Assembly (NCBI RefSeq): GCF_029945805.1
Contig: NZ_JAQSDH010000019.1
Span: forward strand, 1-49,487
Reading direction: 5' to 3'
From: Flavobacterium sp.
GTDB lineage: Bacteria; Bacteroidota; Bacteroidia; Flavobacteriales; Flavobacteriaceae
DNA length: 49,487 nt
The position numbers and the translations under genes are program-made. Below are positions 7,521-14,847 of this stretch, one piece after another. The notes under the pieces are model-generated. The model was not told the origin of the DNA. It did not search any database and saw only the letters and a list, made by a program, of their open reading frames with translations. Within the stretch, counting starts at the first letter, position 1. Each line of letters opens with the position of its first letter.

Positions 7521-7715
7521 CTAACTTTCTAAACCGTCTTTCATGTTTTGTATGTAAGCCGCTTTTTGAATTTGAGCTCTCTTAACAACTGAAGGTTTAA
7601 TAAAAGCAGTACGTGCTCTTAATTGACGAACAGTTCCTGTTTTATCAAATTTTCTTTTATAGCGCTTTAATGCTCTATCGATATTTTCTCCGTCTTTAAT
7701 TGGTATAATTAACAT
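7521..7715 (-). CDS. rpsU: 30S ribosomal protein S21
   Basis: A 64-residue bS21, starting MLIIPIKDGENIDRALKRYK with the typical basic helices (RKFDKTGTVRQLRARTAFIKPS). I chose the ATG at 7715 because a perfect Shine-Dalgarno lies eight bases upstream; the 14-codon upstream extension would cover it. In Flavobacterium, bS21 is part of the pocket with bS18 and bS6 that sequesters the anti-Shine-Dalgarno of 16S rRNA. A strong Shine-Dalgarno on rpsU itself therefore fits autogenous control: ribosomes lacking bS21 would translate it best. A terminator follows. Confidence 0.97.
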   Translation of the reverse strand: MLIIPIKDGENIDRALKRYKRKFDKTGTVRQLRARTAFIKPSVVKRAQIQKAAYIQNMKDGLES

Positions 7716-7723
7716 AATATAGA

Positions 7724-7731
7724 CACCTCCT
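7724..7731 (-). promoter_or_regulatory. Perfect Shine-Dalgarno of rpsU
   Basis: The minus strand reads AGGAGGTG, complementary over all eight bases to the 16S anti-Shine-Dalgarno, eight bases before the ATG. None of the other start regions I examined in the window has anything comparable, as expected for this phylum, so it points to a special regulatory role. Confidence 0.85.
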
Positions 7732-7834
7732 CTCGTTAAGGGTGTAAAAGTAATCAATATTATGAATTCTGACCCAAAAAAAATATTTTATTTTTGAACT
7801 GACGAAGTAATTATAAATTTTAAATTATTTTTAA

Positions 7835-7933
7835 GGCGTGCCGGTGGTCACCTAATCCCATTAAAATCATACTCTGTTAAACCACCGTCGGGCTGTCCGC
7901 AGTGCACGGCACTTTGCTCCCATCCCTCACGCA
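7835..7933. repeat. Dispersed intergenic repeat, family 1, copy A
   Basis: Shares a core of about 45 bases with 41355-41416 (GTCGGGCT, TCCGCAGT, CACGG, ATCCCT, ACGCA in the same order). It can fold with an outer stem GCGTG (7836-7840)/CACGC (7928-7932), a stem CGGTGGT (7842-7848)/ACCACCG (7881-7887), a hairpin CGGG-CTG-TCCG (7889-7899) and a hairpin AGTGC-ACG-GCACT (7901-7913). Two paired positions differ from copy B with pairing kept. It is GC-rich against its surroundings and non-coding. I recall similar elements in other Flavobacterium genomes but know no name. Confidence 0.75.
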
Positions 7934-8008
7934 AAAGAAAATCGCACAAAAGAAAAAACCAAGGAACTATTTCTTGATTCTTGCTCTTTTCTCTATTTTC
8001 TTAAGATA

Positions 8009-9178
8009 TTATTTCACTGCCGGCTTATAATTCTGTTTGTCAATAATCATTTTTGACAAAATTTCTCTAAGAATTTCAGAAGTTCCTCCGCCTATTGGCC
8101 CTAAACGACTGTCCCTTAACAAACGGGCTAATGGATATTCTTCCATATAACCATAACCTCCAAGCATCTGTAAACAACTATAAATAGCTTCATCAGCCAC
8201 TTTTGTAGATTTTAATTTAGCCATTGTAGCCTCTTTAACTACGTATTCTCCTTTATCTAATCGGGCTACTGCAGCATAATTGAATATTTTACAATGCTCT
8301 ACTTCAGTAGCGTGGTCAACCATGGTATGTCTTAATGCTTGAAACTTATTGATTGTAGTTCCAAACGCCTGACGCTGCGCCATATAATCGATTGTGTATT
8401 CTATCGCATATTCAGCCCTTGCGTGCGCATTAACTGCCATAATCAATCGCTCTAGGGCGAAATGTTGCATTATATAAGGAAAGCCTTTCCCTTCTTCACC
8501 CATTAAATTTTCTTCAGGAATTTCAACATTATCAAAAGCAATCTCGGCTGTATCTGAAGCTCTCCATCCTAATTTATCTAATTTGGTAGCCGAAATTCCT
8601 TTTAGATTTGTATCGATCAGAAATATACTTATGCCTTTATTGCCTAAATCCGGACTTGTTTTTGCAGCTACTACATAATAATCGGCGTAAACTCCGTTCG
8701 TAATGAATGTTTTAGATCCATTAATAATGTATTTATTTCCTTTTTTCACAGCAGTTGTTCGCATACCTGCAACATCACTACCTCCAAAAGGCTCGGAAAT
8801 ACACATAGCCCCAATTTTATCTCCAGAAATACTAGGCGCTAAATACTCTTGCTTAATACGCTCATCACCTTCCGCATTTAAATGAGTCATTGCTAAATAA
8901 GCATGAGCCCACATAGCAGCAGCAAAACCAGCAGACTTTACTTTTTGAAGTTCTTCTAAGAATATTACCGTATAGAACAAATCAAGATTCAATCCGCCAT
9001 AAGCTTCAGGATAGGCGATTCCGAAAAAACCCATATCTCCAAACTTTTTCCAAATGAATCGTTCAATGGTTCCGGTCTTTTCCCATTTTTCAATATGAGG
9101 CACAACTTCAATAAAAAGAAAATTTCTAAAACTTTCTCTAAATAATTCGTGTTCTTCTGTAAAATATATTGAATTCAT
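8009..9178 (-). CDS. Acyl-CoA dehydrogenase
   Basis: A 389-residue FAD-dependent enzyme that introduces the alpha-beta double bond into an acyl-CoA. The N-terminal helical domain, the middle beta domain (MCISEPFGGSDVAGMRTTA, TFITNG) and the C-terminal helical domain (LQMLGGYGYMEEYPLARLLRD, GGGTSEILREI) are present. Glu243 in ALERL matches the catalytic base position of isovaleryl- and long-chain-type enzymes, while the alternative site near the C-terminus is Gly (GGGTSE). Substrate is unknown. It is the last gene of a minus-strand run, 31 bases after the helix-hairpin-helix gene. Confidence 0.93.
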   Translation of the reverse strand: MNSIYFTEEHELFRESFRNFLFIEVVPHIEKWEKTGTIERFIWKKFGDMGFFGIAYPEAYGGLNLDLFYTVIFLEELQKVKSAGFAAAMWAHAYLAMTHLNAEGDERIKQEYLAPSISGDKIGAMCISEPFGGSDVAGMRTTAVKKGNKYIINGSKTFITNGVYADYYVVAAKTSPDLGNKGISIFLIDTNLKGISATKLDKLGWRASDTAEIAFDNVEIPEENLMGEEGKGFPYIMQHFALERLIMAVNAHARAEYAIEYTIDYMAQRQAFGTTINKFQALRHTMVDHATEVEHCKIFNYAAVARLDKGEYVVKEATMAKLKSTKVADEAIYSCLQMLGGYGYMEEYPLARLLRDSRLGPIGGGTSEILREILSKMIIDKQNYKPAVK

Positions 9179-9209
9179 ATAACTACGCTGTTTTTTTTAT
9201 GTCATTTTT

Positions 9210-10091
9210 TTAGAATTCCAAATATAAGGCAATTATTCTAATTTTTTCAATCGGAAAACCTTTAATTTTTGCTAAATCCTCAATTTTAACATCACCATTC
9301 ATTGTTCTGTAAATTACAATATCTTTAGCTAATTGGTATCTAAAAAAAGGAAACTGACTTAACTCTTTAACTGAAGCATTATTAATATTAATCTTTTTGG
9401 TATTCGCAACAGATTTAACGACAAAAGCCGTTTTCAGCTTCTCAATAACTTCTGGCGATAAACCCCAAATAGCATTCATTTGTTCCATCGAAACGAAAGC
9501 ACCAAATTTTTGTTTTTCCGCTAAAATCCGATCCGAAATTTTATCTCCAATTCCGTAAACTTTCATTAAATCTTCTTTAGTCGCTTCGTTGATATCCATG
9601 ACATCAATCTTTTCAGCCTTTGAAAAATCCTTTTTATCGAATGGTTTATAGTTGCTCTTTTTGTTAGATACCCAATCGGGAAATTTGAAATAAGGCGAAA
9701 TGGCGTTCAGTAGAGAATCCGAAACCTTGGTTATTGCCTGAAATTCTTCTGCAGAATTGACAAACATATTTTGTTTTCGGTACGCAAGCAATCGGTCAAT
9801 TTCTTCCACTTTCATTCCGAGTTTGTACCCTTTGAAATCAGTAATAAAATTGGGATTGAAGGGATAAATTGCTGGCTTATAATTTTTATTTTCTAGTTTT
9901 AAACTGTCAATAACGCTTTGATTTGCTAACCATTTTCCTTTAGCAGCATCATCCTTTCGGAGCGAAGTAAAATCATAAAAATAATAAATACCTTGCGTGA
10001 AAATTATAATAAGAAAAAATAATACAATTCCGATTCGCTGGCTTTTCGAATAACTTAAAACGGATTTTATGAAGGAATTCTTATTGGTCAT
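9210..10091 (-). CDS. Membrane-anchored helix-hairpin-helix protein (ComEA-like)
   Basis: A 293-residue protein with one N-terminal membrane segment (RIGIVLFFLIIIFTQGIYYF), a linker, and three regions resembling helix-hairpin-helix units. The clearest are DINEATKEDLMKVYGIGDKISDRILAEKQ (about 164-192) and ININNASVKELSQFPFFRYQLAKDIV (about 234-260). ComEA-type domains bind double-stranded DNA during natural uptake, so a role at the outer face of the inner membrane is possible; the family assignment is good but the role is inferred. It begins five bases after the PspC-like gene. Confidence 0.75.
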   Translation of the reverse strand: MTNKNSFIKSVLSYSKSQRIGIVLFFLIIIFTQGIYYFYDFTSLRKDDAAKGKWLANQSVIDSLKLENKNYKPAIYPFNPNFITDFKGYKLGMKVEEIDRLLAYRKQNMFVNSAEEFQAITKVSDSLLNAISPYFKFPDWVSNKKSNYKPFDKKDFSKAEKIDVMDINEATKEDLMKVYGIGDKISDRILAEKQKFGAFVSMEQMNAIWGLSPEVIEKLKTAFVVKSVANTKKININNASVKELSQFPFFRYQLAKDIVIYRTMNGDVKIEDLAKIKGFPIEKIRIIALYLEF

Positions 10092-10096
10092 AAGAG

Positions 10097-10324
10097 TTAT
10101 AAATCAAAAACAGAAGTTCTTTTTCCACGGATTAAATCTTTAAGTTTAATCCAGAAAGCCAAAGTCAAATAAACGCCAAACCATAAACCAGCAGTCACAA
10201 ATGTGATGTAAATAAAAAAAAGACGCACATCGGAAGCGCGCATCCCAAGCCTATCTGCCAGTCGCGAAGACACGTGAAAACCGTGTTTTTCAAAAAAATA
10301 TTTCAACTGAATTACCGGTGACAT
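10097..10324 (-). CDS. Small PspC-like membrane protein
   Basis: 75 residues. The N-terminal half (IQLKYFFEKHGFHVSSRLADRLGMRASDVRLFFIY) resembles a PspC domain, in which this stretch precedes a membrane helix (VTAGLWFGVYLTLAFWI). PspC proteins take part in envelope stress responses in proteobacteria; in Flavobacteriia small single-domain versions are common and uncharacterised. It sits between DUF2851 (26 bases upstream) and the helix-hairpin-helix gene (five bases downstream), so it is probably cotranscribed. Confidence 0.72.
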   Translation of the reverse strand: MSPVIQLKYFFEKHGFHVSSRLADRLGMRASDVRLFFIYITFVTAGLWFGVYLTLAFWIKLKDLIRGKRTSVFDL

Positions 10325-10350
10325 TTTTGTCTTGATTTAAAATATTAAAT

Positions 10351-11619
10351 TTACGCTTTTAAAAGCTGAATTCCAACAGCACACTGCAAACATTTTCCTC
10401 GATTACAGTATTCATTTTTCAACTGCAATAATGACTGTGTTTCGAAAGCATTCTTGGATTTGATTCCAAAATTGGAAAACTTCTCAACTATTACATTTTT
10501 CTCTGCTGCAATTTCCCTAAGCAATTCCACTACGGCCTCTGCCAGTTCTTTTCCCTGACTTTTCGCGTATGCAAATTGAAGCGGAGCAATAGTATTGAGC
10601 ACTAGCAAATCGATAAAAGATTTTGAAAATCGCTTCTGCCGTTTCGGACTCACTTTGTCAAATTGATAATGAGAGCACCAATAATCCGAGGTCGAAATTT
10701 CAAACAATTGATATAATTCATTTAAGGTTGTCGCGGCAATAATTTTTGAAAACAAATTTTGTTCTTTGTGATACAACAGCGCCAATTGTGCTAATCGAAT
10801 CGTTGGAAAATTATCCGGACGATGTTTGAAAAACTGGACGGGCTCAACAATTATTTTCTTCAATTGATGCTTCTGCGAAATATACTCAAATCGACTTTTT
10901 AACGCTTTGGTGTAATTATCCTGAACCTCTACCGGAAACAAATCTGCCATTCCAAAAAGTACACTTTCCAAATTCTCAACTTCAAAACTTTCTTTCCGTA
11001 CAACCGAGAACGGAATTGATTTGGCTATCTTCAAAAAAATTTCTCCGTTCGTATTCAATCCAAAATTTTTTGCCAATACACAAAACAAAACTGCTTCCCA
11101 ATCGTTTTCTGTATCTAATAAAAATTGGGCAATCGGAATTGCTTTTCGTTCTAATCGTTCAAAAAAAAGACGTTCCCGCCAATTCGTAACTATAAAATTA
11201 TCAACGGTAGCAATCTGATTTTCACAATTAATCCATGATTTTGGTGAAGTCAGTGAATTATAATTTTCTAATATATCGTTCGGTACAAATTTTTTTAATT
11301 CTAAAGTCGGAATCTCCGTATTGTCTTTTCTGAAAATCGGCGAATCGTGTTCCCAAACTACATGAAGAACTACACTATCATAATTTGAATCTTTTTCATG
11401 ATGATGCAAATACCAATCGGAAGACTTTATATGAATCTCAATATTTCCTGCCCATTTTTGATTATCGATAACTATTTGGGCATTAAAGAAATCAGGTCCA
11501 GCTTGCTGTAAATAGCTTCCACTGTTTGTTATTGTTAGTAATTCTCCGGCCACAGTTGTTAGGTTTGAAAAGTCAAACTTCTTATATTGCCATACATAAT
11601 GAAGAAAATCTTCTTTCAC
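10351..11619 (-). CDS. DUF2851 family protein
   Basis: A 422-residue protein recognised by MKEDFLHYVWQYKKFD at the start, SGSYLQQAGPDFFNAQI, WAGNIEIHIKSSDWYLHHH and the cysteine-rich end NRGKCLQCAVGIQLLKA, which are typical of the DUF2851 family of Bacteroidota. The GNIEIHIKSSDW stretch resembles a PD-(D/E)XK-type core, which would suggest a nuclease fold, but this is weak. No signal peptide, so cytoplasmic. It is the first gene of the four-gene minus-strand run and diverges from the PNGase-like gene with 56 bases between them. Confidence 0.82.
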   Translation of the reverse strand: MKEDFLHYVWQYKKFDFSNLTTVAGELLTITNSGSYLQQAGPDFFNAQIVIDNQKWAGNIEIHIKSSDWYLHHHEKDSNYDSVVLHVVWEHDSPIFRKDNTEIPTLELKKFVPNDILENYNSLTSPKSWINCENQIATVDNFIVTNWRERLFFERLERKAIPIAQFLLDTENDWEAVLFCVLAKNFGLNTNGEIFLKIAKSIPFSVVRKESFEVENLESVLFGMADLFPVEVQDNYTKALKSRFEYISQKHQLKKIIVEPVQFFKHRPDNFPTIRLAQLALLYHKEQNLFSKIIAATTLNELYQLFEISTSDYWCSHYQFDKVSPKRQKRFSKSFIDLLVLNTIAPLQFAYAKSQGKELAEAVVELLREIAAEKNVIVEKFSNFGIKSKNAFETQSLLQLKNEYCNRGKCLQCAVGIQLLKA

Positions 11620-11665
11620 GACCTCTAATTTTTAACTAAAGTAAGAATTTTACTTTTAATAACAA

Positions 11666-11673
11666 TACATTTG
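11666..11673 (+). promoter_or_regulatory. Minus-7 box abutting the start of the PNGase-like gene
   Basis: TACATTTG matches TAnnTTTG exactly and ends two bases before the ATG at 11676. If used, transcription would begin at or next to the start codon (leaderless message). No good TTG is found 19-20 bases upstream, so confidence is moderate. Confidence 0.45.
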
Positions 11674-11675
11674 TA

Positions 11676-13325
11676 ATGAAAAAATTACTTTTATGCGTTT
11701 TATTTGCCTTTTACTGGAGTTTGTTTTCCCAAAATTATAAAATCACTTATCTAAAAAGTTCAAACGGAACACTAATCGAAAATCAAGATCCGATTTTTGT
11801 TTTTACAAATTTACAGCAGACATTTTTGACTTCGGAAGCTATTGTAAACCAAAAATCCTCCTTTCCTTATGAGCAAACTTTACTAATCAGAACTTCGAAT
11901 TCATTGATCCAAATTGCGAATCTGAATCAAAAAGAAATCATCAGTATGAGAGACAGTCTTTCATTGGCAAAACAAACTTTTGAACTGCTACCAGAAACAA
12001 AAACTATTGTGGGATACAGATGCAAAAAAGCAAAAGCCATTGTCAATTCGAATACAATTGAATTTTGGTATACCGACGATTTAAAAGTAAAAGGATCTCC
12101 AACCGTGTTAGGGCAGAATTTAGGATTGGTTCTCGAAATGGTGCGCAACGGAAATTTTGTAATCACAGCAACCAAAATTGAAAAAGTAAAAGCCTTTCCG
12201 GCACTGACAGAAGTTAAGAAATCAATTGATGCACTTACTTACAAAGATTTGCTTTGGAAAAGCCGCTTCACAACAATTCCTATTTTCAAAGATCAAATCA
12301 TCAATTTTTCAGATGCATCAAAATCTAACGACAGCATTTTGCGATTTGCAAACGGCACTATAGCAGTCAGAAAAATCAAGATTCCGGAAATAAAAGTTGG
12401 AAGTCAAATTTTTGTTGATGTTACCGAACAATCTAATGGCGATGCTTATGATAGAACGGGTTCATTTTTCATTATTCCGACCAATAAAAAGCAATCCTTT
12501 ATGGATGGTTTGCAGAATGGTGCTAAAACATTACCGATTTACACTAACGGAAACGGCAAAGAATATCAAGGGATTGTTTCTACTAACGACTATAATCCGG
12601 TTGTAGAATTGATGCGCTTTTTCACACCCTTTGGCGTAAAGCAATACAACACGCTTCAACTGAAAGATAAAACTTGGGCAGATAATGTTTTGTACCGTCA
12701 GGATGTTTCTGATTTGAGAAGTTTGTTGAGCAATCAGGAAGTTTGGATTGGCATCAACATTGGAAATTATGATAAAGGCGGACACAAAGTTTCGGCAAAC
12801 ATTACGATTCATGACGAGGAAGAAAGCACTGTTGTTCCAACGCAGATTCTTCCGCTTTTTTGCACTAACAATATTATGGAAATGGCCGGTCAAGAATATG
12901 GTACTATGTTTAATTCTGATAAAGGTTTGGAAGTGACCTTCACATTAGACAAACCCGTGAAAAACTGCAAACTTCGTTACATCACGACAGGTCACGGTGG
13001 CTGGGGAAATGGCGATGAATTTGTACCAAAGAAGAATTCGATTTTCCTTGACGAAAAAGAAGCATTCAGTTTTATACCATGGCGACAAGATTGTGGCTCG
13101 TATCGATTGTCCAATCCGGCATCGGGGAATTTCCCAAACGGATTATCATCCTCGGATTACAGCCGATCCAATTGGTGCCCTGGAACTGTAACCAATCCAA
13201 TCTTTATTGATTTAGGCAATTTAGCAGCAGGAACGCATTCGATACAAATTAAAATTCCACAAGGCTTACCTGAAGGCGGAAGTTTTAGCTCTTGGAATGT
13301 TTCGGGAGTATTGATTGGGGAATAA
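11676..13325 (+). CDS. Secreted GLPGLI-like / PNGase F-like two-part protein
   Basis: A 549-residue protein with a signal peptide (MKKLLLCVLFAFYWSLFSQ). Residues about 20-190 resemble the GLPGLI family (TIVGYRCKKAKAIVNSNTIEFWYTDDL). Residues about 195-549 resemble both eight-stranded domains of peptide-N-glycosidase F, which cleaves N-glycans from asparagine. Asp259 (GDAYDRTGSF) and Glu448 (GHGGWGNGDEF) fit catalytic positions of PNGase F; the position I align with the third acidic residue reads Asn (IGINIGN, about 361). The end EGGSFSSWNVSGVLIG is close to the PNGase F end. Cysteines in PWRQDCGSYRL and NWCPG suggest disulphides. Likely periplasmic or exported; enzymatic activity is not certain. 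Confidence 0.75.
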   Translation: MKKLLLCVLFAFYWSLFSQNYKITYLKSSNGTLIENQDPIFVFTNLQQTFLTSEAIVNQKSSFPYEQTLLIRTSNSLIQIANLNQKEIISMRDSLSLAKQTFELLPETKTIVGYRCKKAKAIVNSNTIEFWYTDDLKVKGSPTVLGQNLGLVLEMVRNGNFVITATKIEKVKAFPALTEVKKSIDALTYKDLLWKSRFTTIPIFKDQIINFSDASKSNDSILRFANGTIAVRKIKIPEIKVGSQIFVDVTEQSNGDAYDRTGSFFIIPTNKKQSFMDGLQNGAKTLPIYTNGNGKEYQGIVSTNDYNPVVELMRFFTPFGVKQYNTLQLKDKTWADNVLYRQDVSDLRSLLSNQEVWIGINIGNYDKGGHKVSANITIHDEEESTVVPTQILPLFCTNNIMEMAGQEYGTMFNSDKGLEVTFTLDKPVKNCKLRYITTGHGGWGNGDEFVPKKNSIFLDEKEAFSFIPWRQDCGSYRLSNPASGNFPNGLSSSDYSRSNWCPGTVTNPIFIDLGNLAAGTHSIQIKIPQGLPEGGSFSSWNVSGVLIGE

Positions 13326-13330
13326 AAAAA

Positions 13331-13362
13331 AGGGAAAAGACTTTTACTTTTGCCTTATCCCT
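13331..13362. terminator. Probable bidirectional terminator between converging genes
   Basis: AGGGAAAAG (13331-13339) and CTTATCCCT (13354-13362) pair with one mismatch; T-rich sequence follows on both strands (eight T on the minus strand). It lies between two converging stops. Confidence 0.5.
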
Positions 13363-13375
13363 TTTCACTATTTAC

Positions 13376-14737
13376 TTATTTTATCGAACCAATAATATCA
13401 TATTTTGTAATTATATGATGTTTTCCGTTTTCTAAATCTACCAAAACAGCTTGGTTTTCTTTAGTAAATAATTTAGAGACTTCTTCAATTGGCGTATTTC
13501 TTTTAACGATAGGATAAGGTTTTCCCATTACTTCTTTTATGGGTTTGTCCGCTACGTTTTTATCTGATACATAGCTTTGGAACAAATCGCTTTCATCAAC
13601 AGAACCAACAAAGCCAGTTATGTCAATTACCGGAATCTGTGAAATCTTGAATTTACGCATTCTGTCAATAGCGTGTGACACTAACTCTTCTGTACGAACA
13701 ATGGCTAAAGGTTTATCTAAATGGTCTTTGATAACATCTTCTGCTGTTGTAATTTCTTCATCCAAAAATCCTCTTTCACGCATCCAATCATCATTGAACA
13801 TTTTTCCAACATAACGACTTCCTGAATCGTGGAATAAAACCACAACTACGTCGTCCTTTGTAAAATGCTCTTTTAATTGGTGCAACCCTTTAACACAAGA
13901 TCCAGCGGAGTTTCCAACAAAAATTCCTTCTTCTAAAGCAATTTTTCTGGTATATACTGCAGCATCTTTATCGGTTACTTTAGTAAAACCATCAATAAGT
14001 GAAAAGTCAACATTTTTTGGAAGAATGTCTTCCCCAATTCCTTCTGTGATATAAGAATAGATTTCATTCTCATCAAAAATTCCTGTTTCGTGGTATTTTT
14101 TGAATACCGAACCATAGGTGTCAATTCCCCAAATTTTAATATTTGGATTCTTTTCTTTTAAGTATTTTCCAATTCCAGAGATTGTTCCGCCTGTTCCTAC
14201 TCCAACTACGAAATGCGTAATCTTACCGTCAGTTTGTTCCCAAATTTCAGGACCTGTTTGTTCATAATGTGCTTGAGCATTTGACGGATTGTCATATTGA
14301 TTTACGTACCAAGAATTTGGAATTTCGGTACCTAATCTTTTTGAAACAGAATAATACGAACGCGGATCTGTTGGTTCTACGTCGGTTGGGCAAACGATAA
14401 CTTTGGCACCAACAGCGCGAAGAATGTCCATTTTTTCCTTAGACTGTTTGTCTGTAATTACAAAAATACATTTATAGCCTTTCACAATAGCGGCAAGCGC
14501 CAATCCCATCCCCGTATTTCCAGACGTTCCTTCGATGATGGTTCCGCCTGGCTGTAATCTTCCATCTGCTTCGGCATCTTCTACCATTTTAAGCGCCATT
14601 CGGTCTTTGGTAGAATTTCCTGGATTAAATGTTTCTACTTTGGCTAAAACCAAGGCATCAATTCCTTCTATTACTTTGTTAAGTTTTACTAATGGTGTGT
14701 TACCAATAGTTCCTAATATATTTTCTGCGTATTTCAT
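13376..14737 (-). CDS. Cystathionine beta-synthase-type PLP enzyme with two CBS domains
   Basis: A 453-residue fold-type II pyridoxal-phosphate enzyme. Lys44 (NPGNSTKDRMAL) is the expected Schiff-base lysine, SGNTG at 72-76 holds the substrate loop, and GVGTGGTISGIGKYL binds the cofactor phosphate. Residues from about 335 hold two CBS domains (EELVSHAIDRMRKFKISQIPVID and KNTPIEEVSKLF-like), which in cystathionine beta-synthase regulate activity. The likely reaction joins serine or a derivative with homocysteine, or acts as a cysteine synthase; the CBS tail favours the former. It starts 110 bases downstream of the porin stop and may have its own promoter near 14815. Confidence 0.88.
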   Translation of the reverse strand: MKYAENILGTIGNTPLVKLNKVIEGIDALVLAKVETFNPGNSTKDRMALKMVEDAEADGRLQPGGTIIEGTSGNTGMGLALAAIVKGYKCIFVITDKQSKEKMDILRAVGAKVIVCPTDVEPTDPRSYYSVSKRLGTEIPNSWYVNQYDNPSNAQAHYEQTGPEIWEQTDGKITHFVVGVGTGGTISGIGKYLKEKNPNIKIWGIDTYGSVFKKYHETGIFDENEIYSYITEGIGEDILPKNVDFSLIDGFTKVTDKDAAVYTRKIALEEGIFVGNSAGSCVKGLHQLKEHFTKDDVVVVLFHDSGSRYVGKMFNDDWMRERGFLDEEITTAEDVIKDHLDKPLAIVRTEELVSHAIDRMRKFKISQIPVIDITGFVGSVDESDLFQSYVSDKNVADKPIKEVMGKPYPIVKRNTPIEEVSKLFTKENQAVLVDLENGKHHIITKYDIIGSIK

Positions 14738-14814
14738 TCGTGTTATTATTTGTTTGAAGTCATGCCTTTACAAGCACAAGTCATTATGATTTTTTGCTTT
14801 TGTTGAATTTTTGA

Positions 14815-14841
14815 CAAAGATATTGAATCTAGAAATTCTAG
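14815..14841 (-). promoter_or_regulatory. Possible promoter with adjacent palindrome
   Basis: The minus strand reads TATCTTTG (14822-14815), fitting TAnnTTTG, 78 bases before the CBS-type gene. A perfect palindrome CTAGAA-A-TTCTAG (14829-14841) lies where the minus-33 region would be, and no TTG is present there. The arrangement suggests an operator-type site but is unproved. Confidence 0.35.
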
Positions 14842-14847
14842 TACATT

